A model generated the notes under the pieces. That model was not told the origin of the DNA, ran no database searches, and worked only from the letters and a program-made list of their open reading frames with translations. The translations under genes and the position numbers were made by a program. A DNA stretch of 59,668 nucleotides, from NCBI GenBank assembly GCA_017160915.1, contig JACAWG010000081.1, forward strand, positions 21,189-80,856, given 5' to 3'. This DNA is from Aggregatibacter actinomycetemcomitans (GTDB taxonomy: Bacteria > Pseudomonadota > Gammaproteobacteria > Enterobacterales > Pasteurellaceae). Below are positions 24,111 through 33,781 of the stretch, one piece after another (position 1 is the stretch's first letter; every line of letters begins with the position of its first letter).

Positions 24111-25390
24111 TGAATAACACTATCTTAAAAGTCGCAATGAACGGCTTGTTGGTCGGAGAATGGCGAAGGCTCACAAATGGCGCGACAGAATTTCAATATG
24201 CTCCCAAATGGCTTGATTCTTCGCGCTCCCGTCCAATTTCATTATCATTGCCTTTGTCCCATAAAGTTTATCGAGGGGATTCGGTTTACAATTTCTTCGA
24301 TAATCTTTTGCCCGACAATGAACAAATTCGTTCGCGCATTCAACAACGTTTCCAGACCTCAACCAAATCCCCCTTTGATTTGCTTTCGGCTATTGGGCAG
24401 GATTGCGTTGGGGCGATTCAACTTTATCACGGTGAAAGCCGCTCCGTTCGGCAAATTTACGCGGAACCGTTAAATGATAAAGAAGTGGAAAACGTGCTGA
24501 AAAACTACCGCACTTTTCCCCTTGGTATGGAGGAAAGCGAAGATTTCCGAATCTCTTTAGCCGGCGCACAGGAAAAGACAGCGTTACTGTATTACCAAAA
24601 TCAATGGCATCGCCCTCTGCATTCTACAGCGACCAGCCATATTTTTAAGCTTCCTATTGGTATGGTGGCTCAAGGTCAACTTGATCTTTCCGGCAGTTGT
24701 GAAAATGAATGGCTTTGTTTAAATATCATGAAAGCATTCGGCTTGCCTGTGCCTAATAGCAAAATTCATCATTTCGGTGACACTAAGGTACTGATTGTAG
24801 AACGCTTTGATCGTCGTTGGTCAGAAAAGGGGAACTGGCTGGTTCGCTTACCACAGGAGGATATGTGCCAGGCGCTTAATATTGCCCCGGCTCGAAAATA
24901 TGAAAATGATGGCGGTCCCGGCATTCTCCAAATTATGTCGCTGCTCAACGGTTCTTCTTATGCCCAAATGGATCGCAAGCAATTTTTTAAAGCTCAAATC
25001 ATTTTTTGGCTACTCTGCGCCATTGACGGACACGGTAAAAATTTCAGCCTGTTTCTAGAACAAGAAAATCGTTATCGACTAACACCGTTTTATGATGTGA
25101 TGTCCGCTTATCCGCTAATTAAACGTAACGGACTACAAAAACAAAAGGTCAAAATGGCAATGGCGTGGCACGGTGAAAATAAACATTATTTATGGGACAA
25201 AATCCAACTTCGCCACATATTCAACACCGCCAAACTCGCAGGATTAGCAAAAGAAACCGTAGAAGATATTTTAAATGAAATCAGCGTGTTACATCCAAAA
25301 GTAAGCGGAATAAACACCTATAGATTACCTGATGAGATTGTAGAACCGATTTTAACGGGATTAGAAAAGCAGATGAAAAAGATAAGTTAA
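24110..25390 (+). CDS. hipA: HipA-type serine/threonine kinase toxin
   Basis: HipA toxins phosphorylate glutamyl-tRNA synthetase or related targets and induce dormancy and antibiotic tolerance. About 426 residues, full length. Family segments seen are ISLAGAQEKTALLY (glycine-rich loop, near residue 145), HIFKLP (nucleotide site), VERFDR, the catalytic DGHGKNFSL near residue 308 and the metal-binding YDVMSAYP. All key positions look intact, so the toxin should be active. I chose the ATG at 24110 overlapping the hipB stop rather than a GTG two codons upstream. An uptake-signal terminator follows immediately. Confidence 0.93.
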   Translation: MNNTILKVAMNGLLVGEWRRLTNGATEFQYAPKWLDSSRSRPISLSLPLSHKVYRGDSVYNFFDNLLPDNEQIRSRIQQRFQTSTKSPFDLLSAIGQDCVGAIQLYHGESRSVRQIYAEPLNDKEVENVLKNYRTFPLGMEESEDFRISLAGAQEKTALLYYQNQWHRPLHSTATSHIFKLPIGMVAQGQLDLSGSCENEWLCLNIMKAFGLPVPNSKIHHFGDTKVLIVERFDRRWSEKGNWLVRLPQEDMCQALNIAPARKYENDGGPGILQIMSLLNGSSYAQMDRKQFFKAQIIFWLLCAIDGHGKNFSLFLEQENRYRLTPFYDVMSAYPLIKRNGLQKQKVKMAMAWHGENKHYLWDKIQLRHIFNTAKLAGLAKETVEDILNEISVLHPKVSGINTYRLPDEIVEPILTGLEKQMKKIS

Positions 25391-25418
25391 AAGTGCGGTG
25401 AATTTTCACCGCACTTTT
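25389..25418 (+). terminator. Uptake-signal hairpin terminator after hipA
   Basis: AAAAGTGCGGTGAA (25389-25402) and TTCACCGCACTTTT (25405-25418) form a 14-bp perfect inverted repeat with T-run; it overlaps the hipA stop codon by two bases. Confidence 0.85.
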
Positions 25419-25430
25419 TCGATTCATAAA

Positions 25431-25461
25431 AACAAAACGCCAGCTAAACCAGCGTTTTGTT
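25431..25461 (-). terminator. Terminator of valS
   Basis: AACAAAACGC (25431-25440) pairs with GCGTTTTGTT (25452-25461); on the minus strand the hairpin runs into T-rich sequence. It lies just past the valS stop. Confidence 0.78.
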
Positions 25462-25469
25462 AGTCAAGA

Positions 25470-28334
25470 TTAAAGTGCCTCAATCGCCTTATACTGCTCC
25501 CGAATTTTTTCCAATCCGGATTGGTATTCGACCATTTTTTCGCGTTCTTTGGCGATGACGGCTTCAGGGGCTTTGGAAACGAAGGCATCGTTGCTGAGTT
25601 TGCTTTCGATACGTTTGACTTCGTTTTGATATTTTTCAATCTCTTTGGTCAAACGGGCAAGTTCGGCATCTTTGTTTATGAAACCCGCCATCGGCACGAG
25701 GATTTCGGTGTTGCCGACCAATTTTGCCACGGCTAACGGGGCTTGTTCGCCTTCCTTAAGCACGCCGACACTATCCAACTTCGCCATGGCTTGTAAAAGT
25801 GCGGTCTGTTTTTCCAGTATTTTTTGCTCGTCCGCAGGAATATTGCGGAATAACAAATCCAAGCCTTTGCTCGGTGCAATGTTGCATTCGGCGCGAATAT
25901 TACGCACAGCGACGATGACCTCTTTCAGCCACGCGATTTCCGCCTCTGCGTCCGCATCAAACGCCGTCATGTCCACTTGCGGGAACGGCTGCAACATAAT
26001 GCTGTCGGCGCCAATGCCAACGAAACCTTTCACTTTCTGCCAGATTTCTTCGGTAATGAATGGAATAACCGGGTGTGCTAAACGCAATAATTTTTCTAAC
26101 ACGTGCACTAAGGTTTGGCTTGCCGCGCGGATTTGTGCTTGATTGCCGTTTGCGAATACCGGCTTAGTGAGTTCCAAATACCAATCGCAGAATTGGTTCC
26201 AAGTGAATTCATAAAGCGCGGTGGCACATAAGTCAAAACGGAATTGGCTTAATGCGTTGCGGAAAGTTTCCACAGTGCGATTGAATTCCGATTGAATCCA
26301 GCGATCGGCGACGGAAAATTCAATTTCGCCCTGGCTTAAATCCAGCTTTTCATTGGTAAGCACGAAGCGGCTGGCGTTCCATAATTTGTTGCAGAAATTG
26401 CGGTAGCCTTCCAAACGTTTCATGTCCCAGTTAATGTCGCGACCGTTCGTTGCAAGGGCGGCGAGGGTGAAGCGCAAGGCGTCGGTGCCGTGTGCCACAA
26501 TGCCTTCCGGGAATTCTTTGCGGGTGGATTTGGCGATTTTCTCCGCTAATTGCGGTTGCATCATGTTGCCGGTGCGTTTTGCCACTAAATCCTCAAGGCT
26601 GATGCCGTCAATCATGTCTAACGGGTCAATCACGTTACCTTTCGATTTCGACATTTTTTGCCCGTTTTCATCACGAATTAAGCCCGTCACATACACGGTT
26701 TTGAACGGCACTTGCGGCTTGCCGTTTTCGTCTTTGATGAAGTGCATGGTGAACATAATCATGCGCGCCACCCAGAAGAAAATGATGTCAAAACCGGTAA
26801 TCAGCACATCCGTGGAATGGAACATTTTCAGTTCTTTGGTTTGTTGCGGCCAACCGAGCGTGGAAAACGTCCATAAACCGGAGGAAAACCAAGTATCCAG
26901 CACGTCTTCATCTTGCTTAAGTTCCACATCGGAATTTAACTGATATTTTGACCGCACTTCCGCTTCACTGCGCGCCACATAAATGTTGCCTTCCGCGTCA
27001 TACCACGCCGGAATGCGATGTCCCCACCAAAGTTGGCGGGAAATACACCAATCCTGAATGTCACGCATCCAGGAGAAATACAGGTTCTCGTATTGTTTCG
27101 GCACAAATTGAATTTCGCCGTCTTCCACCGCTTTAATCGCTACTTCCGCCAGCGGTTTCACGCTTACATACCATTGGTCGGTCAACATCGGCTCAATAGG
27201 CACACCGCCGCGATCGCCGTAAGGCACTTTCAAATCGTGCGGTTTGATTTCATCAAGCAGACCAAGGGCTTCAAAATCCGCCACGATTTTTTTACGCGCG
27301 GCAAAACGTTCCAAGCCACGGTAATCTGCCGGAATAAGCGCTTCATAACCCGTCATCGGCTTGCCATCGGTACCGATAATTTCCGCTTCATCACGAATAT
27401 CCGCGTTCAGCGTCAACACATTGACCATCGGCAACTGATGACGTTTGCCCACTTCATAGTCGTTGAAATCATGCGCCGGGGTAATTTTCACCACGCCCGT
27501 ACCAAACTCGCGATCCACATAGTCATCGGCAATAATCGGAATTTCACGGTTTGCCAACGGCAGTACAACGGTTTTACCGATTAAGGATTGATAACGTTCG
27601 TCTTCCGGGTGAACGGCAACGGCGGTATCACCCAACATGGTTTCAGGACGGGTGGTCGCCACCACTAAATAATCTTTTCCGTCTGCGGTTTTCGCGCCGT
27701 TCGCCAGCGGATAACGGAAATGCCACAGGCTGCCTTTAGATTCTTTGTTTTCTACTTCCAGATCGGAAATGGCGGTATGTAATTTCGGATCCCAGTTCAC
27801 CAAACGTTTGCCGCGATAAATCAAGCCTTCTTCGTGCAAGCGCACAAACACTTCTTTCACTGCGTCGGAAAGACCGTCGTCCATCGTGAAGCGCTCACGC
27901 GTCCAGTCCACGGAGTTACCCAAACGACGAATTTGTTGGCTAATGGTGCCACCGGATTGCGCTTTCCATTCCCAAATTTTGTCAATAAAGACTTCACGAC
28001 CATAATCATGACGGGTTTTATTTTCTTCCGCCGCAATTTTACGCTCCACCACCATTTGGGTCGCAATGCCTGCATGGTCAGTTCCCGCTTGCCAGAGGGT
28101 ATTATGTCCTTCCATGCGGTTAAAACGAATTAAGGTATCCATCAAGGTTTGCTGGAACGCGTGCCCCATGTGCAGACTCCCCGTCACATTCGGCGGCGGA
28201 ATGGCAATAGAATAACTCGGCGCATTCGCCTCTTCCGACGGTTTAAAATAACCGCTTTCTTCCCAATGTTTGTAAAGGGCTTGTTCTACCGCAGACGGAT
28301 TAAAACGGTCTGCCATTTCGAATTTTTGTGTCAT
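25470..28334 (-). CDS. valS: Valyl-tRNA synthetase, class I
   Basis: Charges tRNA-Val and edits mischarged threonine. 954 residues, the usual bacterial length. The HIGH motif appears as [13 protein letters not shown] near residue 47 and KMSKS as [10 protein letters not shown] near residue 555. The CP1 editing domain lies between (about 200-340, [21 protein letters not shown] split over 225-245), and the C-terminus (about 880-954) is the ValRS coiled-coil arm ([19 protein letters not shown]). Stand-alone gene, upstream of the small lipoprotein gene in reverse order. Confidence 0.98.
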   Translation of the reverse strand: MTQKFEMADRFNPSAVEQALYKHWEESGYFKPSEEANAPSYSIAIPPPNVTGSLHMGHAFQQTLMDTLIRFNRMEGHNTLWQAGTDHAGIATQMVVERKIAAEENKTRHDYGREVFIDKIWEWKAQSGGTISQQIRRLGNSVDWTRERFTMDDGLSDAVKEVFVRLHEEGLIYRGKRLVNWDPKLHTAISDLEVENKESKGSLWHFRYPLANGAKTADGKDYLVVATTRPETMLGDTAVAVHPEDERYQSLIGKTVVLPLANREIPIIADDYVDREFGTGVVKITPAHDFNDYEVGKRHQLPMVNVLTLNADIRDEAEIIGTDGKPMTGYEALIPADYRGLERFAARKKIVADFEALGLLDEIKPHDLKVPYGDRGGVPIEPMLTDQWYVSVKPLAEVAIKAVEDGEIQFVPKQYENLYFSWMRDIQDWCISRQLWWGHRIPAWYDAEGNIYVARSEAEVRSKYQLNSDVELKQDEDVLDTWFSSGLWTFSTLGWPQQTKELKMFHSTDVLITGFDIIFFWVARMIMFTMHFIKDENGKPQVPFKTVYVTGLIRDENGQKMSKSKGNVIDPLDMIDGISLEDLVAKRTGNMMQPQLAEKIAKSTRKEFPEGIVAHGTDALRFTLAALATNGRDINWDMKRLEGYRNFCNKLWNASRFVLTNEKLDLSQGEIEFSVADRWIQSEFNRTVETFRNALSQFRFDLCATALYEFTWNQFCDWYLELTKPVFANGNQAQIRAASQTLVHVLEKLLRLAHPVIPFITEEIWQKVKGFVGIGADSIMLQPFPQVDMTAFDADAEAEIAWLKEVIVAVRNIRAECNIAPSKGLDLLFRNIPADEQKILEKQTALLQAMAKLDSVGVLKEGEQAPLAVAKLVGNTEILVPMAGFINKDAELARLTKEIEKYQNEVKRIESKLSNDAFVSKAPEAVIAKEREKMVEYQSGLEKIREQYKAIEAL

Positions 28335-28355
28335 TTATATTTTCTCTTATTTCGA

Positions 28356-28673
28356 TTAATTGTCTTTTATCCAAGGATGTTGGTTGTTCGGATCACCATA
28401 TTTCCCGCATGATGCCCTTGTTTCTTCATCGGCAGAATAATAACGAGGAATGTTGATAGGCAATAACGCCGTATCGGTTACGATAGACAGCGGCAAATCG
28501 ATCAAATAAAACGGGCGAGTCATATGCTTAAAACCCACACCGTCATAAAAATTACCTATAACCATATTATAGTCGTATCTTGTGCCGATATAAGGGCAAG
28601 GATCCTTTAATGTGGTTAATGTGCCACATCCATAAATAAATATACTTAACAATATCAGAATAATTTTTTTCAT
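28356..28673 (-). CDS. YceK/YidQ-family lipoprotein
   Basis: 105 residues. Type II signal peptide with lipobox IYGC (Cys 16). The mature part carries the family pattern YIGTRYDYNM, then IDLPLSIVTDTALLPINIP, matching the DUF1375 YceK/YidQ group of small outer-membrane-directed lipoproteins of unknown function. The protein ends 21 bases before the valS start and is probably transcribed ahead of valS. Confidence 0.8.
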   Translation of the reverse strand: MKKIILILLSIFIYGCGTLTTLKDPCPYIGTRYDYNMVIGNFYDGVGFKHMTRPFYLIDLPLSIVTDTALLPINIPRYYSADEETRASCGKYGDPNNQHPWIKDN

Positions 28674-28714
28674 TTTGATTTTAGCCTTACAAAATTTTTC
28701 AAAACCTAAGGATA

Positions 28715-28728
28715 GCGGTTATAACCGC
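28715..28728 (+). repeat. Short palindrome GCGGTTATAACCGC
   Basis: A 14-base perfect palindrome followed on the plus strand by ATTATTTTTT. Terminator-like in the plus direction, although no plus-strand gene is directly upstream. It overlaps nothing and sits just past the end of the possible small membrane ORF. Confidence 0.4.
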
Positions 28729-28729
28729 A

Positions 28730-28840
28730 TTATTTTTTCCATTTTAGCTTCTTATGTTCTTCATCTAAGAAGGGAAAAGAAATAAATGCCAATATTATCG
28801 GCAAAACAATGATTAATAAGAATCCTTTCATGTACTTCAT
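28730..28840 (-). CDS. Possible 36-residue membrane peptide
   Basis: Starts MKYMKGFLLI, has one strongly hydrophobic helix (about 6-24) and a charged tail ending KLKWKK. The layout is that of a small single-pass inner-membrane protein. The ribosome site is weak, and no family is recognised, so it may be a chance ORF. It lies between yqfB and the YceK-like lipoprotein on the same strand. Confidence 0.35.
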   Translation of the reverse strand: MKYMKGFLLIIVLPIILAFISFPFLDEEHKKLKWKK

Positions 28841-28863
28841 TGATTTAATTAGCGCTCTTTTGG

Positions 28864-28924
28864 GTAGGGTTCGTGTAAACGCACCGATTATTTTAACCAA
28901 ACGGTGCGTTTACACGCACCCTAC
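28864..28924. repeat. 23-bp inverted repeat (palindromic element) at the yqfB 3' end
   Basis: Arms 28864-28886 and 28902-28924 are complementary at 22 of 23 positions (core GTGTAAACGCACCG) around a 15-base A/T-rich loop. The right arm contains the last codons and stop of yqfB. It looks like a dispersed palindromic repeat and could also act as a transcript-end hairpin. Confidence 0.75.
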
Positions 28925-29230
28925 ATATTTCAACGAAAACGCAATAATATAAAATTGCTCTTCATTCGGATAAATCCCCCGTATCACTTTTTTCAACTCC
29001 ACCAATGTCATATTTTCCTGCTTGGCGTGCTGTTCCGTCAATTCATCAAGGGTAATCGGGAAAATGCTTAATACTTCAATCGTGCAGAAATATTCATCAT
29101 CTTCAAATCGCCCCACACGCAACACATCACCCGCCTTAAAGTGACTTTCAGATTTATCCCGAATGGTGATGTTTTTTCTCCCGGCGAGAATATCAGCTTG
29201 GAAGCGTTGATAGAAAGTGATGTCGTTCAT
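28910..29230 (-). CDS. yqfB: N4-acetylcytidine amidohydrolase YqfB (ASCH domain)
   Basis: Small ASCH-fold enzyme that hydrolyses N4-acetylcytidine, salvaging a nucleoside from modified RNA. 106 residues. The N-terminus [19 protein letters not shown] and the following [15 protein letters not shown] and [11 protein letters not shown] align closely to E. coli YqfB, including the Lys and Glu positions of the active site, and [12 protein letters not shown] continues the match. After YIIAFSL the C-terminal residues KYVGCV are encoded within or next to the palindromic repeat and differ from the normal end. Possibly transcribed after holC. Confidence 0.9.
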   Translation of the reverse strand: MNDITFYQRFQADILAGRKNITIRDKSESHFKAGDVLRVGRFEDDEYFCTIEVLSIFPITLDELTEQHAKQENMTLVELKKVIRGIYPNEEQFYIIAFSLKYVGCV

Positions 29231-29269
29231 AAAGTGCGGTCATTTTTTTCAGTGTTTTTTGTAACAATT

Positions 29270-29290
29270 CCCCTCTTTGGCAAAGAGGGG
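29270..29290. repeat. 9-bp hairpin between yqfB and holC
   Basis: CCCCTCTTT (29270-29278) and AAAGAGGGG (29282-29290) around GGC. It resembles a short dispersed palindrome; no strong T-run is attached on either strand. Confidence 0.6.
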
Positions 29291-29316
29291 AGTTTTATAT
29301 CCCACAACTTCCCGCT

Positions 29317-29775
29317 TTATTTTATATTCCCCGCCTGCTCCGTACTCAATTCCCAGCCCAATTGTCTCAATTGTTTATAACGCTCCCGTGCCAGGGATTT
29401 TTGTTGTTCTTCGGCGGGTACAAAATCGATAATTTGGTTAAAGCTGTTGATGAATTCCGGTAGTTGCGGTTGTAAATTAATCAGCAAATCGCGGCTTTGT
29501 GCGTTGCGTTTGCCCGTCCAGCTGATTTCGATGGGCGTGGCATACGTGGTGGCTTCGCCGGAAAGGTTGTGCGGGACGAATTCGTCCGGCTCCCGTTGCC
29601 ATAAAGCTTCATCAATATTGAGCGCCTGGGCTTCGCTTTCACACGCCAACAAAACCAGTTTTCCCAAACGCCAGGCGGACGCAGCCAAATTGCAGGCGAG
29701 GCTTTCCACCGCAGACAAATTCGGCTGCGCGGAAGAGGCATCGGAAAGCAGGTAAAATTGCGCGTTTTTTGGCAT
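29317..29775 (-). CDS. holC: DNA polymerase III chi subunit
   Basis: Chi links the clamp loader to SSB at the replication fork and contacts psi (HolD). About 152 residues, normal. The sequence starts MPKNAQFYLLSD, then VESLACNLAASAWRLGKLVLLAC, DEALWQREPDEFVPHNLSGE and the conserved ...FVPAEEQQKSLARERYKQLRQLGW, all in the family order. I chose the ATG at 29775 over a TTG four codons upstream. Beside fumC, as in H. influenzae. Confidence 0.92.
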   Translation of the reverse strand: MPKNAQFYLLSDASSAQPNLSAVESLACNLAASAWRLGKLVLLACESEAQALNIDEALWQREPDEFVPHNLSGEATTYATPIEISWTGKRNAQSRDLLINLQPQLPEFINSFNQIIDFVPAEEQQKSLARERYKQLRQLGWELSTEQAGNIK

Positions 29776-29850
29776 AAAAAGCCCCAAATATGAAAAATGA
29801 ATCGCAAGATTTTAGCGGAAATCAGCCCAAATAGAAAATGTTAATTTCCG

Positions 29851-30043
29851 AAACGTTCGATATTATGTATCAGCTACACAATGCTGAAATTACGGTCACT
29901 GAGACGGTTCCTGAGCTTGTCGAAGAATTAGTCGAAGGATTAGTCGAAGTGTGAGCAATTTCAGCTAATTCAGACACAAAACTTATGCTTCGACAAGCTC
30001 AGCAACCGTTTTGTGCATTTACTACATAATATCAGAAACGTTT
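29851..30043. repeat. About 190-bp nested inverted-repeat element (MITE-like)
   Basis: The 397 bases between holC and fumC contain no gene but hold this element. Outer arms 29851-29869 and 30023-30043 match (AAACGTT, then GATATTATGTA) apart from a 2-base gap; inner arms 29903-29925 and 29988-30010 match at 21 of 23 (core CTGAGCTTGTCGAAG). Between them the 12-base unit GTCGAAGAATTA/GTCGAAGGATTA is tandemly repeated about 2.5 times. It could form a long cruciform. It has no transposase; a non-autonomous or REP-like repeat is likely. Confidence 0.65.
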
Positions 30044-30061
30044 TACAAACGGACCGCACTT

Positions 30062-30133
30062 TATGATCTAGGTCACAAAACCGTTTTTCTGTTTACAATT
30101 TCGGTTCATAGATCCGTTTACCAATGCTAGAAT
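30062..30133 (+). promoter_or_regulatory. fumC promoter with CRP-like site
   Basis: TATGATCTAGGTCACA (30062-30077) is close to the CRP consensus TGTGA-N6-TCACA. An extended -10 TGCTAGAAT ends at 30133, giving a start near 30140 and placing the CRP site near -70, a class I spacing. The -35 (TTCATA, 30105-30110) is weak, as expected for an activated promoter. Confidence 0.55.
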
Positions 30134-30172
30134 TCGGCTAATTTTGTTAATAATCATTAAGAGGTAATCACA

Positions 30173-31567
30173 ATGGCATTTCGCATTGAAAAAGACACTA
30201 TGGGTGAAGTTCAAGTTCCGGCAGACAAATATTGGGCTGCACAAACCGAACGTTCCCGCAATAATTTTAAAATCGGTCCTGCGGCATCTATGCCACATGA
30301 AGTTATTGAAGCCTTTGGTTATTTGAAAAAAGCGGCGGCGTTTGCCAATGCGGATCTCGGCGTATTGCCTGCGGAAAAACGCGATTTAATCGCGCAAGCC
30401 TGCGATGAAATTTTAGCCAATAAATTAGACGATCAATTTCCATTGGTTATCTGGCAAACCGGTTCCGGTACGCAATCCAACATGAACGTGAACGAAGTGG
30501 TGGCAAACCGCGCGCACGTGTTACACGGCGGTAAATTAGGTGAAAAATCCATTATTCACCCGAATGATGATGTGAATAAATCCCAATCCTCCAACGACAC
30601 CTTCCCGACAGCAATGCACATTGCGGCTTACAAAAAAGTAGTGGAAACCACCATTCCTGCGGTGGAACGTCTGCAAAAAACCTTTGCGGCAAAATCCGAA
30701 GCCTTCAAAGATGTGGTAAAAATCGGTCGTACGCACTTAATGGACGCAACCCCGCTCACATTAGGTCAGGAATTCTCCGCTTATGCAGCGCAATTGCACT
30801 TTGGTTTAATCGCATTGAAAAACACTCTTCCGCACTTGCGTCAATTAGCCCTCGGCGGTACGGCTGTGGGTACGGGATTGAATACGCCGAAAGGTTATGA
30901 TGTGAAAGTAGCGGAATACATCGCGAAATTCACCGGCTTGCCATTCATCACTGCCGAAAACAAATTTGAAGCCTTGGCGGCGCATGATGCCATCGTGGAA
31001 ACGCACGGCGCATTACGTCAATTAGCCATGAGCCTGTTCAAAATCGCCAACGACATTCGTTTATTGGCATCAGGTCCGCGTTCCGGTATCGGCGAAATCC
31101 TGATTCCGGAAAATGAACCGGGCTCTTCCATCATGCCGGGTAAAGTGAACCCGACCCAATGCGAAGCCATGACCATGGTGTGCGCGCAAGTATTTGGTAA
31201 CGATACCACCATCGCGTTCGTGGGTTCACAAGGTCATTTTCAATTGAACGTGTTCAACCCGGTGATGATCGCCAACTTCCTGCAATCCGCCCAATTACTG
31301 GCGGACGCCTGCGTTTCCTTCGACGAACACTGCGCAACCGGTATCGAGCCGAACTATCCGCGGATTAAACAACAACTTGAAAATTCCTTGATGTTGGTAA
31401 CCGCACTGAATACTCATATCGGTTACGAAAATGCGGCGAAAATCGCAAAAACCGCACACAAAAACGGTACAACCTTACGTGAAGAAGCCATTAACCTCGG
31501 TTTGGTCTCCGCCGAAGACTTCGACAAATGGGTGCGTCCGGAAGACATGGTGGGCAGCTTAAAATAA
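30173..31567 (+). CDS. fumC: Fumarate hydratase class II
   Basis: Iron-independent, oxidant-resistant fumarase of the TCA cycle and its reductive branch. 464 residues. Family segments: [14 protein letters not shown] near residue 98, [13 protein letters not shown] near 139 and the superfamily signature [15 protein letters not shown] near residue 317, containing the catalytic serine loop. In E. coli the ATG-like start and N-terminus [17 protein letters not shown] are matched. AAGAGG ribosome site. Own promoter and terminator. Confidence 0.97.
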   Translation: MAFRIEKDTMGEVQVPADKYWAAQTERSRNNFKIGPAASMPHEVIEAFGYLKKAAAFANADLGVLPAEKRDLIAQACDEILANKLDDQFPLVIWQTGSGTQSNMNVNEVVANRAHVLHGGKLGEKSIIHPNDDVNKSQSSNDTFPTAMHIAAYKKVVETTIPAVERLQKTFAAKSEAFKDVVKIGRTHLMDATPLTLGQEFSAYAAQLHFGLIALKNTLPHLRQLALGGTAVGTGLNTPKGYDVKVAEYIAKFTGLPFITAENKFEALAAHDAIVETHGALRQLAMSLFKIANDIRLLASGPRSGIGEILIPENEPGSSIMPGKVNPTQCEAMTMVCAQVFGNDTTIAFVGSQGHFQLNVFNPVMIANFLQSAQLLADACVSFDEHCATGIEPNYPRIKQQLENSLMLVTALNTHIGYENAAKIAKTAHKNGTTLREEAINLGLVSAEDFDKWVRPEDMVGSLK

Positions 31568-31599
31568 GGCTTACACGTTGAATTAAGCCATTAATGAAG

Positions 31600-31628
31600 A
31601 AAGACGGGATCAATTTCCCGTCTTTTTT
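31600..31628 (+). terminator. Terminator of fumC
   Basis: AAAGACGGGA (31600-31609) and TCCCGTCTTT (31616-31625), continuing into a T-run to 31628. Confidence 0.9.
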
Positions 31629-31667
31629 GCTATAATCGCCCACATAAATTTTTATGACGGACTTTTT

Positions 31668-32273
31668 ATGAAATTAAAATCGCTGTTATTCATTTTAACT
31701 TTATTTCCTACCGCACTTTCGGCGCACTGGCTCAATGTCGGAAACGCCGATTATAACTGGGGTCCGTTCCTCGTTTATACCATTGATTTAGAAACGGAAA
31801 ACGGGGCTTATGAAGCCGATCAGTTGCCGTTCATGCTTTCCTTTAAATACGAAAAACCCATTGAAGGCAAAAATTTCGCCATCAGCCTGGCGAAAGAAAT
31901 GGAACATCTCAAAGTGGATAAAGCGCAAGGCGATTTGTGGTTGAAGCAAATGCAGCAGATTTTTCCCGACTTCTCGCCTAACGACATTTTGCGTTTTGTC
32001 GCCCTACCGGAAAAAAGCTATTTCATTTTAAACGACACCATTTTGGATCATGAATTCGAGCCGCAATTTGCACAGGCACTGATTAGCATTTGGTTGTCGC
32101 CGAACAGTAACTTTACTCAGCTACAGCCGCAGTTACTGGGTAAAGAAAAAAATGCAAACTCACCGGAGAAGTTTAAACGTACGCCGGAAGTGGATCCATT
32201 GGGCGAAGATGACGCCAGCCCGCAACTGCCGCCGAATTTTCAATTTCAGGATCAAAATCCGGAATTCGGTTAA
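31668..32273 (+). CDS. Periplasmic chalcone-isomerase-like protein
   Basis: 201 residues with a signal peptide (cleavage near ALSA, residue 19). The mature protein runs HWLNVGNADYNWGPFLVYTIDL, then LMLSFKYEKPIEGKNFAISL-type segments, the pattern of exported chalcone-isomerase-fold proteins of proteobacteria (function unknown; no flavonoid chemistry implied). The C-terminal 40 residues are acidic, Pro/Gln-rich and probably disordered. An extended -10 TGCTATAAT (31628-31636) sits directly after the fumC terminator, so the gene has its own promoter. Family call is from the overall pattern and is moderate. Confidence 0.65.
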   Translation: MKLKSLLFILTLFPTALSAHWLNVGNADYNWGPFLVYTIDLETENGAYEADQLPFMLSFKYEKPIEGKNFAISLAKEMEHLKVDKAQGDLWLKQMQQIFPDFSPNDILRFVALPEKSYFILNDTILDHEFEPQFAQALISIWLSPNSNFTQLQPQLLGKEKNANSPEKFKRTPEVDPLGEDDASPQLPPNFQFQDQNPEFG

Positions 32274-32290
32274 TTTGTCCGTCAAAAAAC

Positions 32291-32314
32291 AAAGGGTAGC
32301 TTTTGCTACCCTTT
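32291..32314. terminator. Convergent terminator
   Basis: AAAGGGTAGC (32291-32300) and GCTACCCTTT (32305-32314) around TTTT, with T on the right (plus) and A-rich sequence on the left giving T on the minus strand; it serves both the chalcone-like gene and ycfP. Confidence 0.88.
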
Positions 32315-32321
32315 TGCGTTT

Positions 32322-32861
32322 TTATAATGCCTTAAACGCTTTGATTTGTTGTAAATGCTGGGAAATTTGTTTGAATTTGTGACTTTCTTTCTCGTCCCAC
32401 ACAATGTCGTAATAAGGCGCTAAGCAATCCGCACTACGCTTTGAATCCAGCACGCCGTCTTCAACGGACAAAAACACCAAACAACGGTGTTTATTTTTCA
32501 TGCGGAAATTTTCCACGCACTTGGTGGCGATGTCTTCATATTCTTCCGGACGATCGATTTTGCCCGTCATATTTTCCTGCGGGAATAAATTCGGGTTAAA
32601 AATCGCCTGCTTAATGCCACATAAAAAGCCGATACGTTCCGCCCAATAACCACCTAAACCGACACCGCAAATGAGCGGCTTTTCGTCTTTGGATTCGGAC
32701 ACCAATTTATGCACTTCATTGAGTAAAAACGTCATGTCGTGACGTGGGTGCAACGTGCTGTAATTAACGAAACGCACATCGTCGTCAATAAATTTTAATT
32801 GCATCACTTTTTCATGATTACCGGGACTGCTGGAATCAAAACCGTGTAAATAAATAATCAT
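32322..32861 (-). CDS. ycfP: UPF0227 protein YcfP (alpha/beta-hydrolase fold)
   Basis: 179 residues. It begins [15 protein letters not shown], an oxyanion-type HGFDSS segment, and has [17 protein letters not shown] near residue 66. That position would be the nucleophile elbow GxSxG in an active esterase, but here it is GVGLGG, as in E. coli YcfP, so the serine is absent and catalysis is doubtful. Function unknown. It overlaps rimK by ATGA (32858-32861) and is the last gene of nfsA-rimK-ycfP. Confidence 0.9.
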   Translation of the reverse strand: MIIYLHGFDSSSPGNHEKVMQLKFIDDDVRFVNYSTLHPRHDMTFLLNEVHKLVSESKDEKPLICGVGLGGYWAERIGFLCGIKQAIFNPNLFPQENMTGKIDRPEEYEDIATKCVENFRMKNKHRCLVFLSVEDGVLDSKRSADCLAPYYDIVWDEKESHKFKQISQHLQQIKAFKAL

Positions 32862-33775
32862 TTTATTACTCCAACTTGATTACGGATTTTCTGCTCTAAA
32901 TATAAAATCATTTGTAACGCGATATTAATACCGCTGGTTTTCTCAATCATCTCAAGCCCCGGGCTGGCGTTCACTTCCAACACCAGCGGGCCTTTTACCG
33001 AGCGAATCAAATCCACACCGGCAACATCTAAACCCAAGGCTTTAGTGGCTTGCAATGCGATCTGCTTTTCCTGTTCGGTCAATATGACCTTTTCCGCCGT
33101 TGCGCCACGATGACAATTGGCGCGAAATTCCCCGTTTTGTCCGACCCGTTGCATGGCGGCAACCACCCGTCCGCCAATTACAAAACAGCGTAAATCCGTG
33201 CCGTCGGCTTCCGTTACAAATTCCTGCAACAACACCGGCACGTCCGCCTGTTTTAGGGTTTCTAAAATACTGACCGCACTTTGTGCCCGTTCCGCCAGAA
33301 TCACGCCGATGCCCTGCGAGCCACTCAGGGTTTTCAAAATGGTCGGCGCACCAATATGTTGCACCGCATGATTGGCATTCACTTCAATGCCGGCGAATAA
33401 GGAATCCGGCACGGCAACGCCTTGTTGCAATAACATTTGCAGGCTGAGCCATTTATCACGGGCGTTACGAAAGGCATCGACGTTATTCAAACAAGGAACG
33501 CCCCGCGCTTGGAAATAATGCAACACGCGACAGCCCATAAGCGTACTGGTGGTGCCGAAACGGGGCAACACCGCGTCATAATGTGGCAAAAGCTGAGCCT
33601 CACTTTCCGCGTCCGCTTGATAATACAACGCAAAGTGCGGTGGATTTTTTTGGAGTTTTATCAGGCAACGATTCGGATCCAAAATATCCATTTGATGCCC
33701 GTTTTCCTCCGCCGCATCCTTGAGCCGTTGGCAGCTATATAAACGCGGCTCACGGCACAACATTAAGAATTTCAT
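32858..33775 (-). CDS. rimK: Ribosomal protein S6:glutamate ligase RimK
   Basis: ATP-grasp ligase that adds glutamates to the C-terminus of ribosomal protein S6. 305 residues. N-terminal pre-ATP-grasp domain (about 1-95), then the ATP-grasp: [15 protein letters not shown] near residue 140 (nucleotide-binding loop), [21 protein letters not shown] near 185, and the metal site [15 protein letters not shown] near 270. All expected binding residues are visible. It starts 6 bases after the nfsA stop. nfsA-rimK co-transcription is also known in enterics. Confidence 0.94.
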   Translation of the reverse strand: MKFLMLCREPRLYSCQRLKDAAEENGHQMDILDPNRCLIKLQKNPPHFALYYQADAESEAQLLPHYDAVLPRFGTTSTLMGCRVLHYFQARGVPCLNNVDAFRNARDKWLSLQMLLQQGVAVPDSLFAGIEVNANHAVQHIGAPTILKTLSGSQGIGVILAERAQSAVSILETLKQADVPVLLQEFVTEADGTDLRCFVIGGRVVAAMQRVGQNGEFRANCHRGATAEKVILTEQEKQIALQATKALGLDVAGVDLIRSVKGPLVLEVNASPGLEMIEKTSGINIALQMILYLEQKIRNQVGVIK

Positions 33776-33781
33776 ACAGAA

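Noticed and set aside
28864-30043. Insertion sequences at the palindromic repeats
   Set aside because: No transposase or transposase remnant can be seen near any of them.
32322-32861. Active esterase call for YcfP
   Set aside because: The nucleophile elbow reads GVGLGG, without the serine.
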